DNA of 64,000 nt from Pseudomonas syringae (GTDB lineage: Bacteria; Pseudomonadota; Gammaproteobacteria; Pseudomonadales; Pseudomonadaceae). Positions 16,055 to 24,444 of this stretch are shown in pieces (positions within the stretch are counted from its first letter, which is position 1; every line of letters starts with the position of its first letter). Position numbers and translations under genes: made by a program. Where the stretch lies: NCBI RefSeq assembly GCF_001698815.1, contig NZ_LGSI01000050.1, forward strand, positions 248,001 to 312,000, in the 5' to 3' direction. The notes under the pieces were generated by a model. That model did not search any database. It saw only the letters and a list, made by a program, of their open reading frames with translations, and was not told the origin of the DNA.

Positions 16055-17773
16055 ATGTCCAAGACCATCGCAGATCACCTCGCACAGACCCTCGCCGCAG
16101 CCGACGTCACCCGTATCTGGGGCGTTACCGGTGACAGCCTCAATGGCTTGACCGACAGCCTGGAAAAACTCGGCGCCATCCGCTGGATGCACACTCGCCA
16201 TGAGGAGGTCGCTGCGTTTGCTGCCGGAGCCGAAGCGGCGGCTACCGGCAAGCTGGCGGTGTGCGCGGGCAGTTGCGGGCCGGGGAATCTGCATTTGATC
16301 AACGGACTGTACGACTGCCATCGCAGCCGGGTGCCGGTCCTGGCGATTGCTGCGCATATTCCTTCGTCGGAAATCGGCCTCGGTTACTTCCAGGAAACCC
16401 ATCCGCAGGAACTGTTCAAAGAGTGCAGTCACTTCGTCGAACTGGTCACCAACCCCGAGCAGTTCCCTCGCGTCCTGGAACGCGCCATGCGTGCCGCGAT
16501 CAGCCAGCAAGGCGTTGCGGTCATCGTGCTGCCCGGCGACGTAGCCTTGAGCGATGCGCCGGATGTCCCGGCAAAGTGGGTCAATGTTGCCGCGCCCAGC
16601 GTCACGCCGGACGATGAGGACATTCAGCAACTGGCCGACATTCTCAATGATTCCAAGGCAATCACTTTGCTGTGCGGCGCAGGTTGTGCCGACGCTCATG
16701 AGCAAGTCGTGGCGCTGGCCGACCGACTCGGTGCACCGGTGGTTCACGCCTTGCGCGGCAAGCAATACGTGGAATACGACAACCCCTTCGACGTGGGCAT
16801 GACCGGTCTGATCGGTTTCAGCTCCGGGTACCACGCCATGCTGTCCTGTGACACGCTGGTCATCCTCGGCAGTAGTTTTCCGTATCGCAATTTCTATCCG
16901 ACTGACGCGAAGATCGTGCAGATCGACCTCGATCCCACTGCGCTCGGGCGGCGTACCCCGATTGCCCTGGGCCTGGTGGGCGGGGTGAAGGAAACGGTTT
17001 CGGCGTTGCTGCCCAAACTGGATCGCCACGAGGACCGTCGCTTTCTGGACAAGGCCCTCAAGCATTACGCCAAGGCGCGGGAAGGGCTGGATGAATTGGC
17101 CACGCCGTCATCGCCGGGCAATCCAATCCACCCGCAATACCTGACCAAGCTGATCGATGAGCAAGCCGACGCTGACGCAATCTTCACCGTCGATGTCGGC
17201 ACGCCAACGTTGTGGGCCGCACGTTACCTGCACATGAACGGCAAGCGCACACTCATCGGCTCGTTCAACCACGGCTCGATGGCTAACGCGATGCCGCAAG
17301 CGCTTGGCGCCAAGGCGGCATTCCCGGAGCGTCAGGTGATTTCCATGTGCGGTGACGGCGGGCTGTCGATGTTGCTGGGCGACTTGCTCAGCGTGCGCCA
17401 GTTGAACCTGCCGATCAAAATGGTGGTGTTCAACAACGGTTCGCTGGGCTTTGTCGACATGGAAATGAAAGCCAGCGGCTACGTTCCCCACGGCACCGAT
17501 CTGTACGAAACCAACTTCGCCGGAATCGCCCTGGGCGCGGGGGTTCTGGGGATTCGCGTAGAAAACGCTGAGGAACTGCCAGCGGCCTTGCGCAAGGCCT
17601 TCGATCATCCGGGGCCGGTCCTGCTCGACGTGGTCACCGCCAAGCAGGAACTGGGCATCCCGCCAAAAATCAAACTGGCCCAGGCCAAGGGCTTCAGCCT
17701 GTACATGATGCGTGCCGTACTCAGCGGGCGCGGGGATGAGGTGTTTGAGTTGGCGAAGACTAATTTGCGCTAG
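16055..17773 (+). CDS. poxB: pyruvate dehydrogenase (ubiquinone), pyruvate oxidase
   Basis: A 572-residue peripheral membrane flavoenzyme, the same length as E. coli PoxB. It decarboxylates pyruvate to acetate and CO2 and passes electrons directly to ubiquinone. The N-terminal thiamine-diphosphate domain has the catalytic HEE (Glu50). The central domain fits FAD binding, and the C-terminal ThDP domain has GDGG (about residue 433) followed by the NN of the metal-binding motif. The tail KGFSLYMMRAVLSGRGDEV matches the PoxB lipid-activation segment. The ATG at 16055 was preferred because the upstream extension is not conserved in style. Confidence 0.93.
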   Translation: MSKTIADHLAQTLAAADVTRIWGVTGDSLNGLTDSLEKLGAIRWMHTRHEEVAAFAAGAEAAATGKLAVCAGSCGPGNLHLINGLYDCHRSRVPVLAIAAHIPSSEIGLGYFQETHPQELFKECSHFVELVTNPEQFPRVLERAMRAAISQQGVAVIVLPGDVALSDAPDVPAKWVNVAAPSVTPDDEDIQQLADILNDSKAITLLCGAGCADAHEQVVALADRLGAPVVHALRGKQYVEYDNPFDVGMTGLIGFSSGYHAMLSCDTLVILGSSFPYRNFYPTDAKIVQIDLDPTALGRRTPIALGLVGGVKETVSALLPKLDRHEDRRFLDKALKHYAKAREGLDELATPSSPGNPIHPQYLTKLIDEQADADAIFTVDVGTPTLWAARYLHMNGKRTLIGSFNHGSMANAMPQALGAKAAFPERQVISMCGDGGLSMLLGDLLSVRQLNLPIKMVVFNNGSLGFVDMEMKASGYVPHGTDLYETNFAGIALGAGVLGIRVENAEELPAALRKAFDHPGPVLLDVVTAKQELGIPPKIKLAQAKGFSLYMMRAVLSGRGDEVFELAKTNLR

Positions 17774-17792
17774 CGCTGGAGGTGGATGCCGT

Positions 17793-17931
17793 CTTGATCC
17801 TCATCACACAACCCGTAGGACCGGCTTTAGCCGGGAGCAGGCCGATACATTCGCAGCAGTTGCGTCGTCAGACCTTGCGCCCTCCCGGCTAAAGCCGGTC
17901 CTACGGATCCTGTGTGCAGGCGGACATCGCG
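17793..17931. repeat. REP doublet (BIME-like), copy 2
   Basis: Nearly identical to 6730-6867 over its full length, including the non-palindromic centre TACATTCGCAGCAGTTGCGT and the outer flanks. Only about nine positions differ. It lies between poxB and the RpiR regulator gene. The rest of this 384-base gap holds the RpiR promoter region. Confidence 0.85.
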
Positions 17932-18075
17932 TCGCCAGCACGTTGGCTCTACCCAGTACACGAACGGGCATTTTCTGCCCATTAAAAGCGCACTTTGATC
18001 GCCTGCTGCACCGACTTGAATCACCCCAATCAATCTCCGAAAAATCAGCAAAAAAGGCGTTGTATTTCCTCGAAA

Positions 18076-18102
18076 TCGAATGTTATGTTGATAACACTTC
18101 GA
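18076..18102. promoter_or_regulatory. candidate RpiR operator
   Basis: A nested palindrome: inner arms TGTTAT (18081-18086) and ATAACA (18091-18096) around GTTG, and outer arms TCGAA and TTCGA. It lies about 55 bases before the RpiR-family start, where an autoregulatory dimer site would be expected. The role is inferred. Confidence 0.5.
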
Positions 18103-18157
18103 GATGGCGTGAGTCATTTCTAACATTTCTCGCGCCAAGCAGGATGCTGAATCCAGC

Positions 18158-19018
18158 ATGAATTCCACGCCAACTCCCAGCTTCCTCGATACCCTCGAAC
18201 AGCGCTTCACTGAGCTGACGCCTACTGGCAAGCGCATTGCCGGTTACTTGTTGGCCAATCCGCAGCAACTGCCGTTCGAGACGGCCGACAGCATCGCCCA
18301 GCAGACCGGCACCACCGGCATTTCCGTGGGGCGTTTTTTTCGCTCGCTGGGCTATCGCAATATCGATGATGTGAAGCAAAGCCTGCGCGGCGCATCCCCG
18401 CACAGTTGGGTGCTGACCGATCGACTGGGTGCCTTCCGTGAAGAAGCGACCCAAGGCGACGCCCTGGAACGTTCGTTGAATCGCGAACTGGAGGCGATCC
18501 AGCACGTTTATGCCCTGGCGCGCAGCGAAGCGTTTGCCAGCATTGTCGAGCGTATTCATGCCGCCGATGCGGTATTTATCGTCGGCGTGCAGACCACCCG
18601 CGGCATCCTCAATACCTTCTTCAGCCACCTGGAATACATCCGGCCAAAGGTCTACTACGTTGACGGTTTGTCCGGGACCTATGCCGAGTCGTTGAACTCC
18701 GATTTCGAAAACCCTTACGCAATCATTGCCGACTTCCGAACCTACTCCAGCATGACCCGAAAGTTCTGCGAGGCTGCCAGCAATCAACGGCTGCCGTTGG
18801 CCTTGATCACCGACTTCCATTGCCCCTGGGCACGGGATTTTCCCCTTGATCTGCTGCAACTGAAGTCCGACGTCGGGCAGTTCTGGGATTCACCGGCACC
18901 GCTGGCATGCCTGTTCAATCTGATGGTTTCCGCTGTGGCCGAGCGGTATGGCGACAGCCTAGACGAGCGCCTGGCGAAGAATCGTCAGTTGCAGGAATTG
19001 TTCGGCCAGTTTGAATAA
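18158..19018 (+). CDS. MurR/RpiR-family transcriptional regulator
   Basis: A 286-residue regulator with an N-terminal RpiR helix-turn-helix (about residues 15-80; ADSIAQQTGTTGISVGRFFR) and a C-terminal SIS domain (about 115-250; VFIVGVQTTRGI) of the kind that binds phosphosugars or cell-wall sugars. It stands 55 bases ahead of the D-Ala-D-Ala dipeptidase gene, in the same direction. This points to control of the dipeptidase/ABC operon by a peptidoglycan-derived ligand. The link is inference from order and domain type. Confidence 0.87.
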   Translation: MNSTPTPSFLDTLEQRFTELTPTGKRIAGYLLANPQQLPFETADSIAQQTGTTGISVGRFFRSLGYRNIDDVKQSLRGASPHSWVLTDRLGAFREEATQGDALERSLNRELEAIQHVYALARSEAFASIVERIHAADAVFIVGVQTTRGILNTFFSHLEYIRPKVYYVDGLSGTYAESLNSDFENPYAIIADFRTYSSMTRKFCEAASNQRLPLALITDFHCPWARDFPLDLLQLKSDVGQFWDSPAPLACLFNLMVSAVAERYGDSLDERLAKNRQLQELFGQFE

Positions 19019-19073
19019 CGGGTTCGGCCGTCGAATTGCCATTTAATGATCCACGTATCACTGGAGTAATCGC

Positions 19074-19634
19074 GTGAACAACAGCCCACTTGTCGAAGTC
19101 GACGCCAATGCCCTGCAGGTCGACATCGACCTGATTTATGCCGGTGCCGACAATCTGGCTGGCAAGGTGATTTATCAGGACCCGCGCTGCCTGCTGCATG
19201 TGGACGCCGAACGTTGTCTGCGCCAAGCCAGCCGCCTGGCGCGCCAGGCGGGCTACCGGCTGCGGATTTTCGATGCCTATCGCCCGCCGTATGCGCAGCT
19301 TCTGCTCTGGCAGGCGTTGCCGAACCCGGAATATGTGCGTGACCCAAGCCTGGGTTCGCATCACAGCCGTGGTGTCGCAGTGGACCTGACGCTGCTCGAT
19401 CCGGACGGTCAGCCGCTGGACATGGGCACCGGTTTCGATGACATGCGCGAACCTTCTCATCAGTTTTATGCCGACCTGCCGCCTGCGGTGCAGCGTAATC
19501 GCCTGATGCTGCTGGGCATCATGCTGGCTTCAGGTTTTCGGCACATCGACAGCGAATGGTGGCACTACGAATTACCGGAGGCCGACGACTATCCGTTGAT
19601 CGATGAGCAGACCATCTGCACCGCCAGCCACTGA
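19074..19634 (+). CDS. ddpX: D-alanyl-D-alanine dipeptidase (VanX/DdpX type)
   Basis: A 186-residue zinc dipeptidase that splits D-Ala-D-Ala released from peptidoglycan. The metal-binding motif SxHxxGxAxD is present (Ser95, His97, Gly100, Asp104), as are the catalytic EWWH (Glu161-His164) and the conserved arginine in DAYRPP (Arg70). The start is GTG at 19074 with GGAG upstream. There is no signal peptide, so it acts in the cytoplasm after uptake. The following ABC transporter genes give the same order as the E. coli ddpXABCDF operon. Confidence 0.92.
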   Translation: MNNSPLVEVDANALQVDIDLIYAGADNLAGKVIYQDPRCLLHVDAERCLRQASRLARQAGYRLRIFDAYRPPYAQLLLWQALPNPEYVRDPSLGSHHSRGVAVDLTLLDPDGQPLDMGTGFDDMREPSHQFYADLPPAVQRNRLMLLGIMLASGFRHIDSEWWHYELPEADDYPLIDEQTICTASH

Positions 19635-19805
19635 CAGCACTGACGTTTTATAGGACCGGGACGACCATGAATCCCGGCTTGAATCCGGCGTGATCTTCCT
19701 GGAGAAAACGCCGTTTTCGGACGCAAGTCCGAGTTTGAACTGCCCGGTATAGCTTCAATAAAAAACCTGACGAACTTCCACACATCGAATGATCAAGGAA
19801 CCGGC

Positions 19806-21374
19806 ATGAACTCTCTTTGCAACCCGCGCTTGAACCCGCGCAATCTGGTCATGGCACTGCTGTGTACCGCCATGGGGCTTGGCGCCTGGCAGTCCGCCAG
19901 TGCTGCAGTGCCCAAGGACGTTTTGATGATCGGCAAGCCTGCCGATCCACAGACCCTCGACCCGGCCGTGACCATCGATAACAACGACTGGACGGTGACT
20001 TATCCAGCCTATCAGCGACTGGTTTCCTACAAGGTCGAGAACGGCAAAGGCAGTACCGAAGTGCAAGGCGAACTGGCGTCCGGCTGGACCACCTCGGCTG
20101 ACAGTCTGGTTTGGGAGTTCAAGCTCAAGTCGGGTAACAAGTTCGATGACGGTACCGACGTCAATGCCGACGCGGTCAAGTTCTCCTTCGATCGGGTCAT
20201 GAAACTGAAGCAGGGCCCGTCCGGGGCGTTCCCGGATGACATGGCCGTTTCCGTGGTCGACCCGCTGACCGTGCGCTTCACGCTGAAAACGCCTTATGCG
20301 CCATTCCTTTCGACCCTGGCCCACAACGGTGCAGCTATCGTTAACCCGGAAGTGGCCAAAAAAACCGAAGGTGCCGATGCGTATCTGTCGACCCACACGG
20401 CGGGTTCCGGGGCGTTCAAGCTGACCGGCTGGCAGAAGGGACAATCGCTGACCATGGAGCACAACAGCTATTACGCCGGTCCCAAGCCGACGCTGAACAA
20501 GGTCGTGGTGAAGATCATCAGTGAGGCCTCGGTACGCCGTCTGCAACTGGAACATGGCGACCTGGACATCATCGAGGACATGCCGGAAGACCAGCTTGAA
20601 GCCTTGAGCAAGAAATCTGGCGTGGTCATTGGCGACTTCCCTTCGTTGCGGGTCACGCTGCTGTACCTGAACAACAAAAAGGTCCCGATGAATAACCCGG
20701 ATGCACGCCGGGCCATTGTCGATGCCCTGGATTACAACGGCATCATCAACGGCATTCTCAAAGGCAAGGCCAAGCCTATGAATGGTCCGATTCCTCAAGG
20801 CATGTGGGCCTACGATGAGAGGTTGCCGGTCCCGAAACAGGATCTTGCCAAGGCCAAGGCCGATCTTGCCAAGGTGCCCACCAAGATCAGCGCACTGCAG
20901 TTCATCTACTCTGACAAGGACCCGAACTGGGAACCCATCGGCCTGACCCTGCAAGCCGGTCTGCAACCCTTGGGCATCAATATGAAGATGGAAAAAATGG
21001 CCAACGCGACAATGCGTGAGCGGCTGGGCAGCGGTGATTTCGACATCGCCATTGGTTCCTGGAGCCCGGACTTCGCCGACCCCTACATGTTCATGAACTT
21101 CTGGTTCGACTCCAAGCTGCAAGGCCTGGCCGGCAACCGCTCCTTTTACGAAAACCCTGCGGTGGACAAGCTGATTCGTGAGTCAGCGGCCACCAATGAC
21201 GCAGGCAAGCGTACCGAGCTGTACCAGCAGGCGCAGAAGATCGTCCTCAATGACAGCGTCTATGCCTATCTGTACCAGAAAGCCTACACCTTGCCGATGC
21301 GGGATAACGTTAAAGGGTATGTGTTCAATCCGATGCTGGAGCAAGTGTTCAACGTGGCGACGATCACCAAGTAA
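19806..21374 (+). CDS. ddpA: dipeptide ABC transporter substrate-binding protein (DdpA-like)
   Basis: A 522-residue periplasmic solute-binding protein of the peptide/nickel family (SBP family 5). The N-terminal signal peptide ends near residue 36 (SASAA). The domain begins KDVLMIGKPADPQTLDPA and contains the usual DGTDVNADAVKFSFDR block. In the context of ddpX it likely binds D-Ala-D-Ala or related dipeptides; the ligand is inferred. The gene is followed by a strong RNA hairpin before the first permease gene, which would favour higher levels of this protein. Confidence 0.88.
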   Translation: MNSLCNPRLNPRNLVMALLCTAMGLGAWQSASAAVPKDVLMIGKPADPQTLDPAVTIDNNDWTVTYPAYQRLVSYKVENGKGSTEVQGELASGWTTSADSLVWEFKLKSGNKFDDGTDVNADAVKFSFDRVMKLKQGPSGAFPDDMAVSVVDPLTVRFTLKTPYAPFLSTLAHNGAAIVNPEVAKKTEGADAYLSTHTAGSGAFKLTGWQKGQSLTMEHNSYYAGPKPTLNKVVVKIISEASVRRLQLEHGDLDIIEDMPEDQLEALSKKSGVVIGDFPSLRVTLLYLNNKKVPMNNPDARRAIVDALDYNGIINGILKGKAKPMNGPIPQGMWAYDERLPVPKQDLAKAKADLAKVPTKISALQFIYSDKDPNWEPIGLTLQAGLQPLGINMKMEKMANATMRERLGSGDFDIAIGSWSPDFADPYMFMNFWFDSKLQGLAGNRSFYENPAVDKLIRESAATNDAGKRTELYQQAQKIVLNDSVYAYLYQKAYTLPMRDNVKGYVFNPMLEQVFNVATITK

Positions 21375-21409
21375 CCGTCACCGGCTCATCCGTTCGACCG
21401 TAAACGTTC

Positions 21410-21443
21410 AGCGCTTCCCTGCATGGCAAAAGAGGGGAGTGCT
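21410..21443 (+). promoter_or_regulatory. intercistronic RNA hairpin after ddpA
   Basis: The left arm AGCGCTTCCCT (21410-21420) pairs fully in RNA, with G-U wobbles, with the right arm AGGGGAGTGCT (21433-21443). There is no T-run after it, so it is more likely an mRNA-stabilising or processing element than a terminator. Confidence 0.6.
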
Positions 21444-21504
21444 GCAACGCCGTGCCCAAGGCAGTCGTTTTGAATTGCCATTTATAGCGTGACCGAGGTG
21501 CCTG

Positions 21505-22521
21505 ATGGCCTTCCTGAATATTCTGCGCAAACGTCTGTTCGGCCTGCTGCTGGTCGTGATTGGCGTTTCCGTGATCACTTTTGCGATTTCTCACCTGATT
21601 CCCGGCGACCCGGCCCGGCTGATCGCCGGCGACCGGGCCAGCGATGCCATTGTTGCCAACATCCGCCATCAGTTGGGGCTGGATTTGCCGCTTTATCAAC
21701 AATATGGCCGCTACATGCTCGATCTGCTGCAGGGTGATCTGGGTACGTCCATCCGCACCAGTCGCCCGGTTCTTGAGGACTTGCAGGCCTATTTCCCGGC
21801 GACTCTGGAACTGGCGCTTGCCGCCTTGTTGCTGTCGATCCTGATTGGCGTGCCGCTGGGCGTGCTGTCGGCGGTGTACCACAACCGCGCCATTGACCAG
21901 ATTGCCCGCACGGTGGCGGTCACCGGCATTTCCACCCCGGCGTTCTGGCTAGGACTTGGCCTGATCGTGCTGTTCTACGGCCACTTGAATTGGTTACCAG
22001 GCAGTGGCCGGCTGGATGAAGGCCTGACACCGCCGCGAACCATCACCGGTTTCTATCTGATTGACTCGTTGCTGATGGGCGACTGGGAGTTGTTCAAGAA
22101 TGCCGCGCAGCATTTGCTTCTGCCCGCTGTGACGTTGGGCTTCGTCAATCTTGGCGTGATCGCGCGGCAGATACGCTCCGCGATGCTCGATCAATTGGGC
22201 GAGGACTACATCCGTACCGCGCGGGCTTACGGTTTGTCGAAGTGGGCAGTGATTCTGCGCCACGCGCTGCCCAACGCATTGATTCCATCCGTGACGGTCC
22301 TGGGCCTGACATTGGGCGATCTGCTGTATGGCGCAGTGCTGACCGAAACGGTATTCGCCTGGCCAGGCATGGGCGCCTACGTGGTCAAGTCGATCCAGTC
22401 TCTGGATTTTCCGGCGGTGATGGGCTTTGCGATCGTGGTTTCCTTCATCTATGTGCTGCTCAACATGGCAATCGATCTTGTCTACCGCCTGATCGACCCA
22501 CGTATCGGCGAGGTCAACTGA
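21505..22521 (+). CDS. ddpB: dipeptide ABC transporter permease (DdpB-like)
   Basis: A 338-residue inner-membrane permease of the DppB family. It has an N-terminal helix (FGLLLVVIGVSVITFAIS), the family block IPGDPARLIAGD, about six helices, and the ABC-interacting EAA loop (around residue 230; RTARAYGLSKWAVILRHALPN). It forms the transmembrane channel with the next gene product. The stop is one base before the next start, indicating translational coupling within the operon. Confidence 0.92.
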   Translation: MAFLNILRKRLFGLLLVVIGVSVITFAISHLIPGDPARLIAGDRASDAIVANIRHQLGLDLPLYQQYGRYMLDLLQGDLGTSIRTSRPVLEDLQAYFPATLELALAALLLSILIGVPLGVLSAVYHNRAIDQIARTVAVTGISTPAFWLGLGLIVLFYGHLNWLPGSGRLDEGLTPPRTITGFYLIDSLLMGDWELFKNAAQHLLLPAVTLGFVNLGVIARQIRSAMLDQLGEDYIRTARAYGLSKWAVILRHALPNALIPSVTVLGLTLGDLLYGAVLTETVFAWPGMGAYVVKSIQSLDFPAVMGFAIVVSFIYVLLNMAIDLVYRLIDPRIGEVN

Positions 22522-22522
22522 C

Positions 22523-23422
22523 ATGACGACTCCACTCACGCCCTTGAGCATTCCGTCTGTAGCGCAAACCCCTGCGTGGCGGGAACGGTTCGCCTATTTG
22601 CGCTATCAGATCGGTCGCAGCCCGCTGACCATTGCTGGTCTGGTCATCAGCGCTTTAGTACTGCTATGCATGATTTTCGCGCCGTGGCTGGCGCCTTACG
22701 ATCCCAATGCACTGGACCTTATTCATCGTCTCGCACCGCCCTCGGCGGAGCATTGGTTCGGCACGGATGAAGTGGGACGCGACTTATTGAGCCGTGTGTT
22801 GTTCGGCAGCCAGCAATCCGTGGGAGTCGGCTTGTTCGTCGCATTTTCTTCCTGCCTGATCGGCGGTTTGCTGGGCTGCATGTCCGGGGTCATTGGCGGT
22901 CGTTTCGACAGTCTGATCATGCGTTTGATGGACATCATGCTCTCGGTGCCATCGCTGGTGCTGATCATGGCCCTGACGGCGGCGCTGGGTCCAAGTCTGT
23001 TCAACGCCATGTTGGCCATTACCCTGGTGCGCATTCCGTTCTATGTGCGGCTGGCTCGTGGCCAGGCACTGAGCATCCGCCAGATGGGCTACGTCAAAGC
23101 GGCGCAGACCTTTGGCGCGGGGCGCTGGCACATCGTGCTCTGGCACGTGGCGCGCAACGCCACGCCGCCTTTGCTGGTGCAACTGAGCCTGGATATCGGT
23201 GCGGCGATTCTCATGGCCTCGGCGCTGGGCTTCATCGGTCTGGGTGCGCAACAACCGACAGCGGAGTGGGGCGCGATGGTCGCAACCGGGCGCAACTACA
23301 TCCTTGACCAATGGTGGTATTCGACTTTTCCCGGCTTGGCGATTCTGGTCACTGCCACCGGTTTCAATCTGCTGGGCGACGGCGTGCGCGACTTGCTCGA
23401 TCCACGGCAACAGGGGAAATGA
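22523..23422 (+). CDS. ddpC: dipeptide ABC transporter permease (DdpC-like)
   Basis: A 299-residue inner-membrane permease of the DppC family. It has the N-terminal helix ITIAG-type segment, the conserved HWFGTDEVGRDLLSRVLFG block (residues 74-92) and the EAA loop (AAQTFGAGRWHIVLWHV). It pairs with DdpB. Its 3' end runs into the ribosome-binding site of the first ATPase gene. Confidence 0.92.
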   Translation: MTTPLTPLSIPSVAQTPAWRERFAYLRYQIGRSPLTIAGLVISALVLLCMIFAPWLAPYDPNALDLIHRLAPPSAEHWFGTDEVGRDLLSRVLFGSQQSVGVGLFVAFSSCLIGGLLGCMSGVIGGRFDSLIMRLMDIMLSVPSLVLIMALTAALGPSLFNAMLAITLVRIPFYVRLARGQALSIRQMGYVKAAQTFGAGRWHIVLWHVARNATPPLLVQLSLDIGAAILMASALGFIGLGAQQPTAEWGAMVATGRNYILDQWWYSTFPGLAILVTATGFNLLGDGVRDLLDPRQQGK

Positions 23423-23424
23423 CC

Positions 23425-24444
23425 ATGCCTATTCATAGCGCTAGCATCCCGGCAACGAGCCTCGCGCCGGTATTGACCATTGATAACCTGAGCATTGAAT
23501 TTCCGGCCTATCGCAGCACGGTCAAGGCACTCAATGGCGTCTCCCTGCATGTCAATCCCGGCGAGATCGTCGGCGTGATTGGCGAGTCCGGCTCCGGTAA
23601 ATCGGTGACGGCCATGTTGAGCCTGCGGTTGCTGCCGGAGCGCAGCTATCGGGTCACCGCAGGCAGTCTGAACATCCTCGGCCGGGACATGTTGGCGGCC
23701 CGGGAGAAAGAACTGTTGAAGGTGCGCGGGCGCGATGTCGCGATGATCTTTCAGGAGCCGATGACCGCCCTGAATCCTACCCGGCGCATCGGCAGGCAAA
23801 TGACTGATGTCATCATTCATCATCAGCGTTTGAGCAAGGATCAGGCTCGAAGCAAGGCGATTGCATTGCTGCGCGACATGCACATTGCCGACCCGGAGCA
23901 GGTGCTGGAGAGCTACCCGTTCGAACTGTCCGGCGGCATGCGCCAGCGGGTGATGATCGCCCTGGCGTTTTCCTGTGACCCGCAACTGTTGATCGCTGAC
24001 GAGCCGACCACCGCGCTGGATGTCACCGTGCAACGGCAGGTGCTGCTGTTGCTGCGAGAAAAAGCCCGGGAGCGGGGTACGGCGATTTTGCTGATTACCC
24101 ACGACATGGCGCTGGTTTCGCAGTTCTGCGACCGGGTGTACGTGATGTACACCGGCGCGGTGGTGGAGCAAGGGGATACCGCTCAGGTCATGGCCGATCC
24201 GCGTCATCCCTACACCAAGGGCTTGTTAAGCGGACTGCCCGAGCAAGTCCGGCCCGGTGAAGCCCTGATGACTATTCCCGGTCAGGTGCCGAACCTGTCC
24301 GCCTTACCCGACGGCTGCACGTTTCGTGATCGTTGCGCGTTCGCCATGCCCAAGTGCCTGGAGCGTCCGCCGCTGCTGGCCATAGATGCTGCCGGCTTGC
24401 GCAAGAGCGCCTGCTGGCTGAACGCTGCGGAGCAAGCCTCATGA
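23425..24444 (+). CDS. ddpD: dipeptide ABC transporter ATP-binding protein (DdpD-like)
   Basis: A 339-residue cytoplasmic ATPase of the OppD/DppD family. Walker A GESGSGKS is at residues 53-60, the signature LSGGMRQRV and Walker B LLIADEPTTALD follow, and the C-terminal oligopeptide/dipeptide region has the cysteine pattern CTFRDRCAFAMPKC. I chose the ATG at 23425, seven bases after AGGGGA; an ATG at 23419 overlapping the permease stop is possible but too close to the ribosome-binding site. Confidence 0.9.
   Translation: MPIHSASIPATSLAPVLTIDNLSIEFPAYRSTVKALNGVSLHVNPGEIVGVIGESGSGKSVTAMLSLRLLPERSYRVTAGSLNILGRDMLAAREKELLKVRGRDVAMIFQEPMTALNPTRRIGRQMTDVIIHHQRLSKDQARSKAIALLRDMHIADPEQVLESYPFELSGGMRQRVMIALAFSCDPQLLIADEPTTALDVTVQRQVLLLLREKARERGTAILLITHDMALVSQFCDRVYVMYTGAVVEQGDTAQVMADPRHPYTKGLLSGLPEQVRPGEALMTIPGQVPNLSALPDGCTFRDRCAFAMPKCLERPPLLAIDAAGLRKSACWLNAAEQAS

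Noticed and set aside
15764..17065. Open frame of 433 codons on the minus strand, overlapping the PBP2 end and poxB
   Set aside because: It includes a REP sequence and the poxB complement; no family features.
19755..21122. Open frame of 455 codons on the minus strand, opposite ddpA
   Set aside because: Composition typical of an antisense frame; the plus-strand gene is a clear binding protein.
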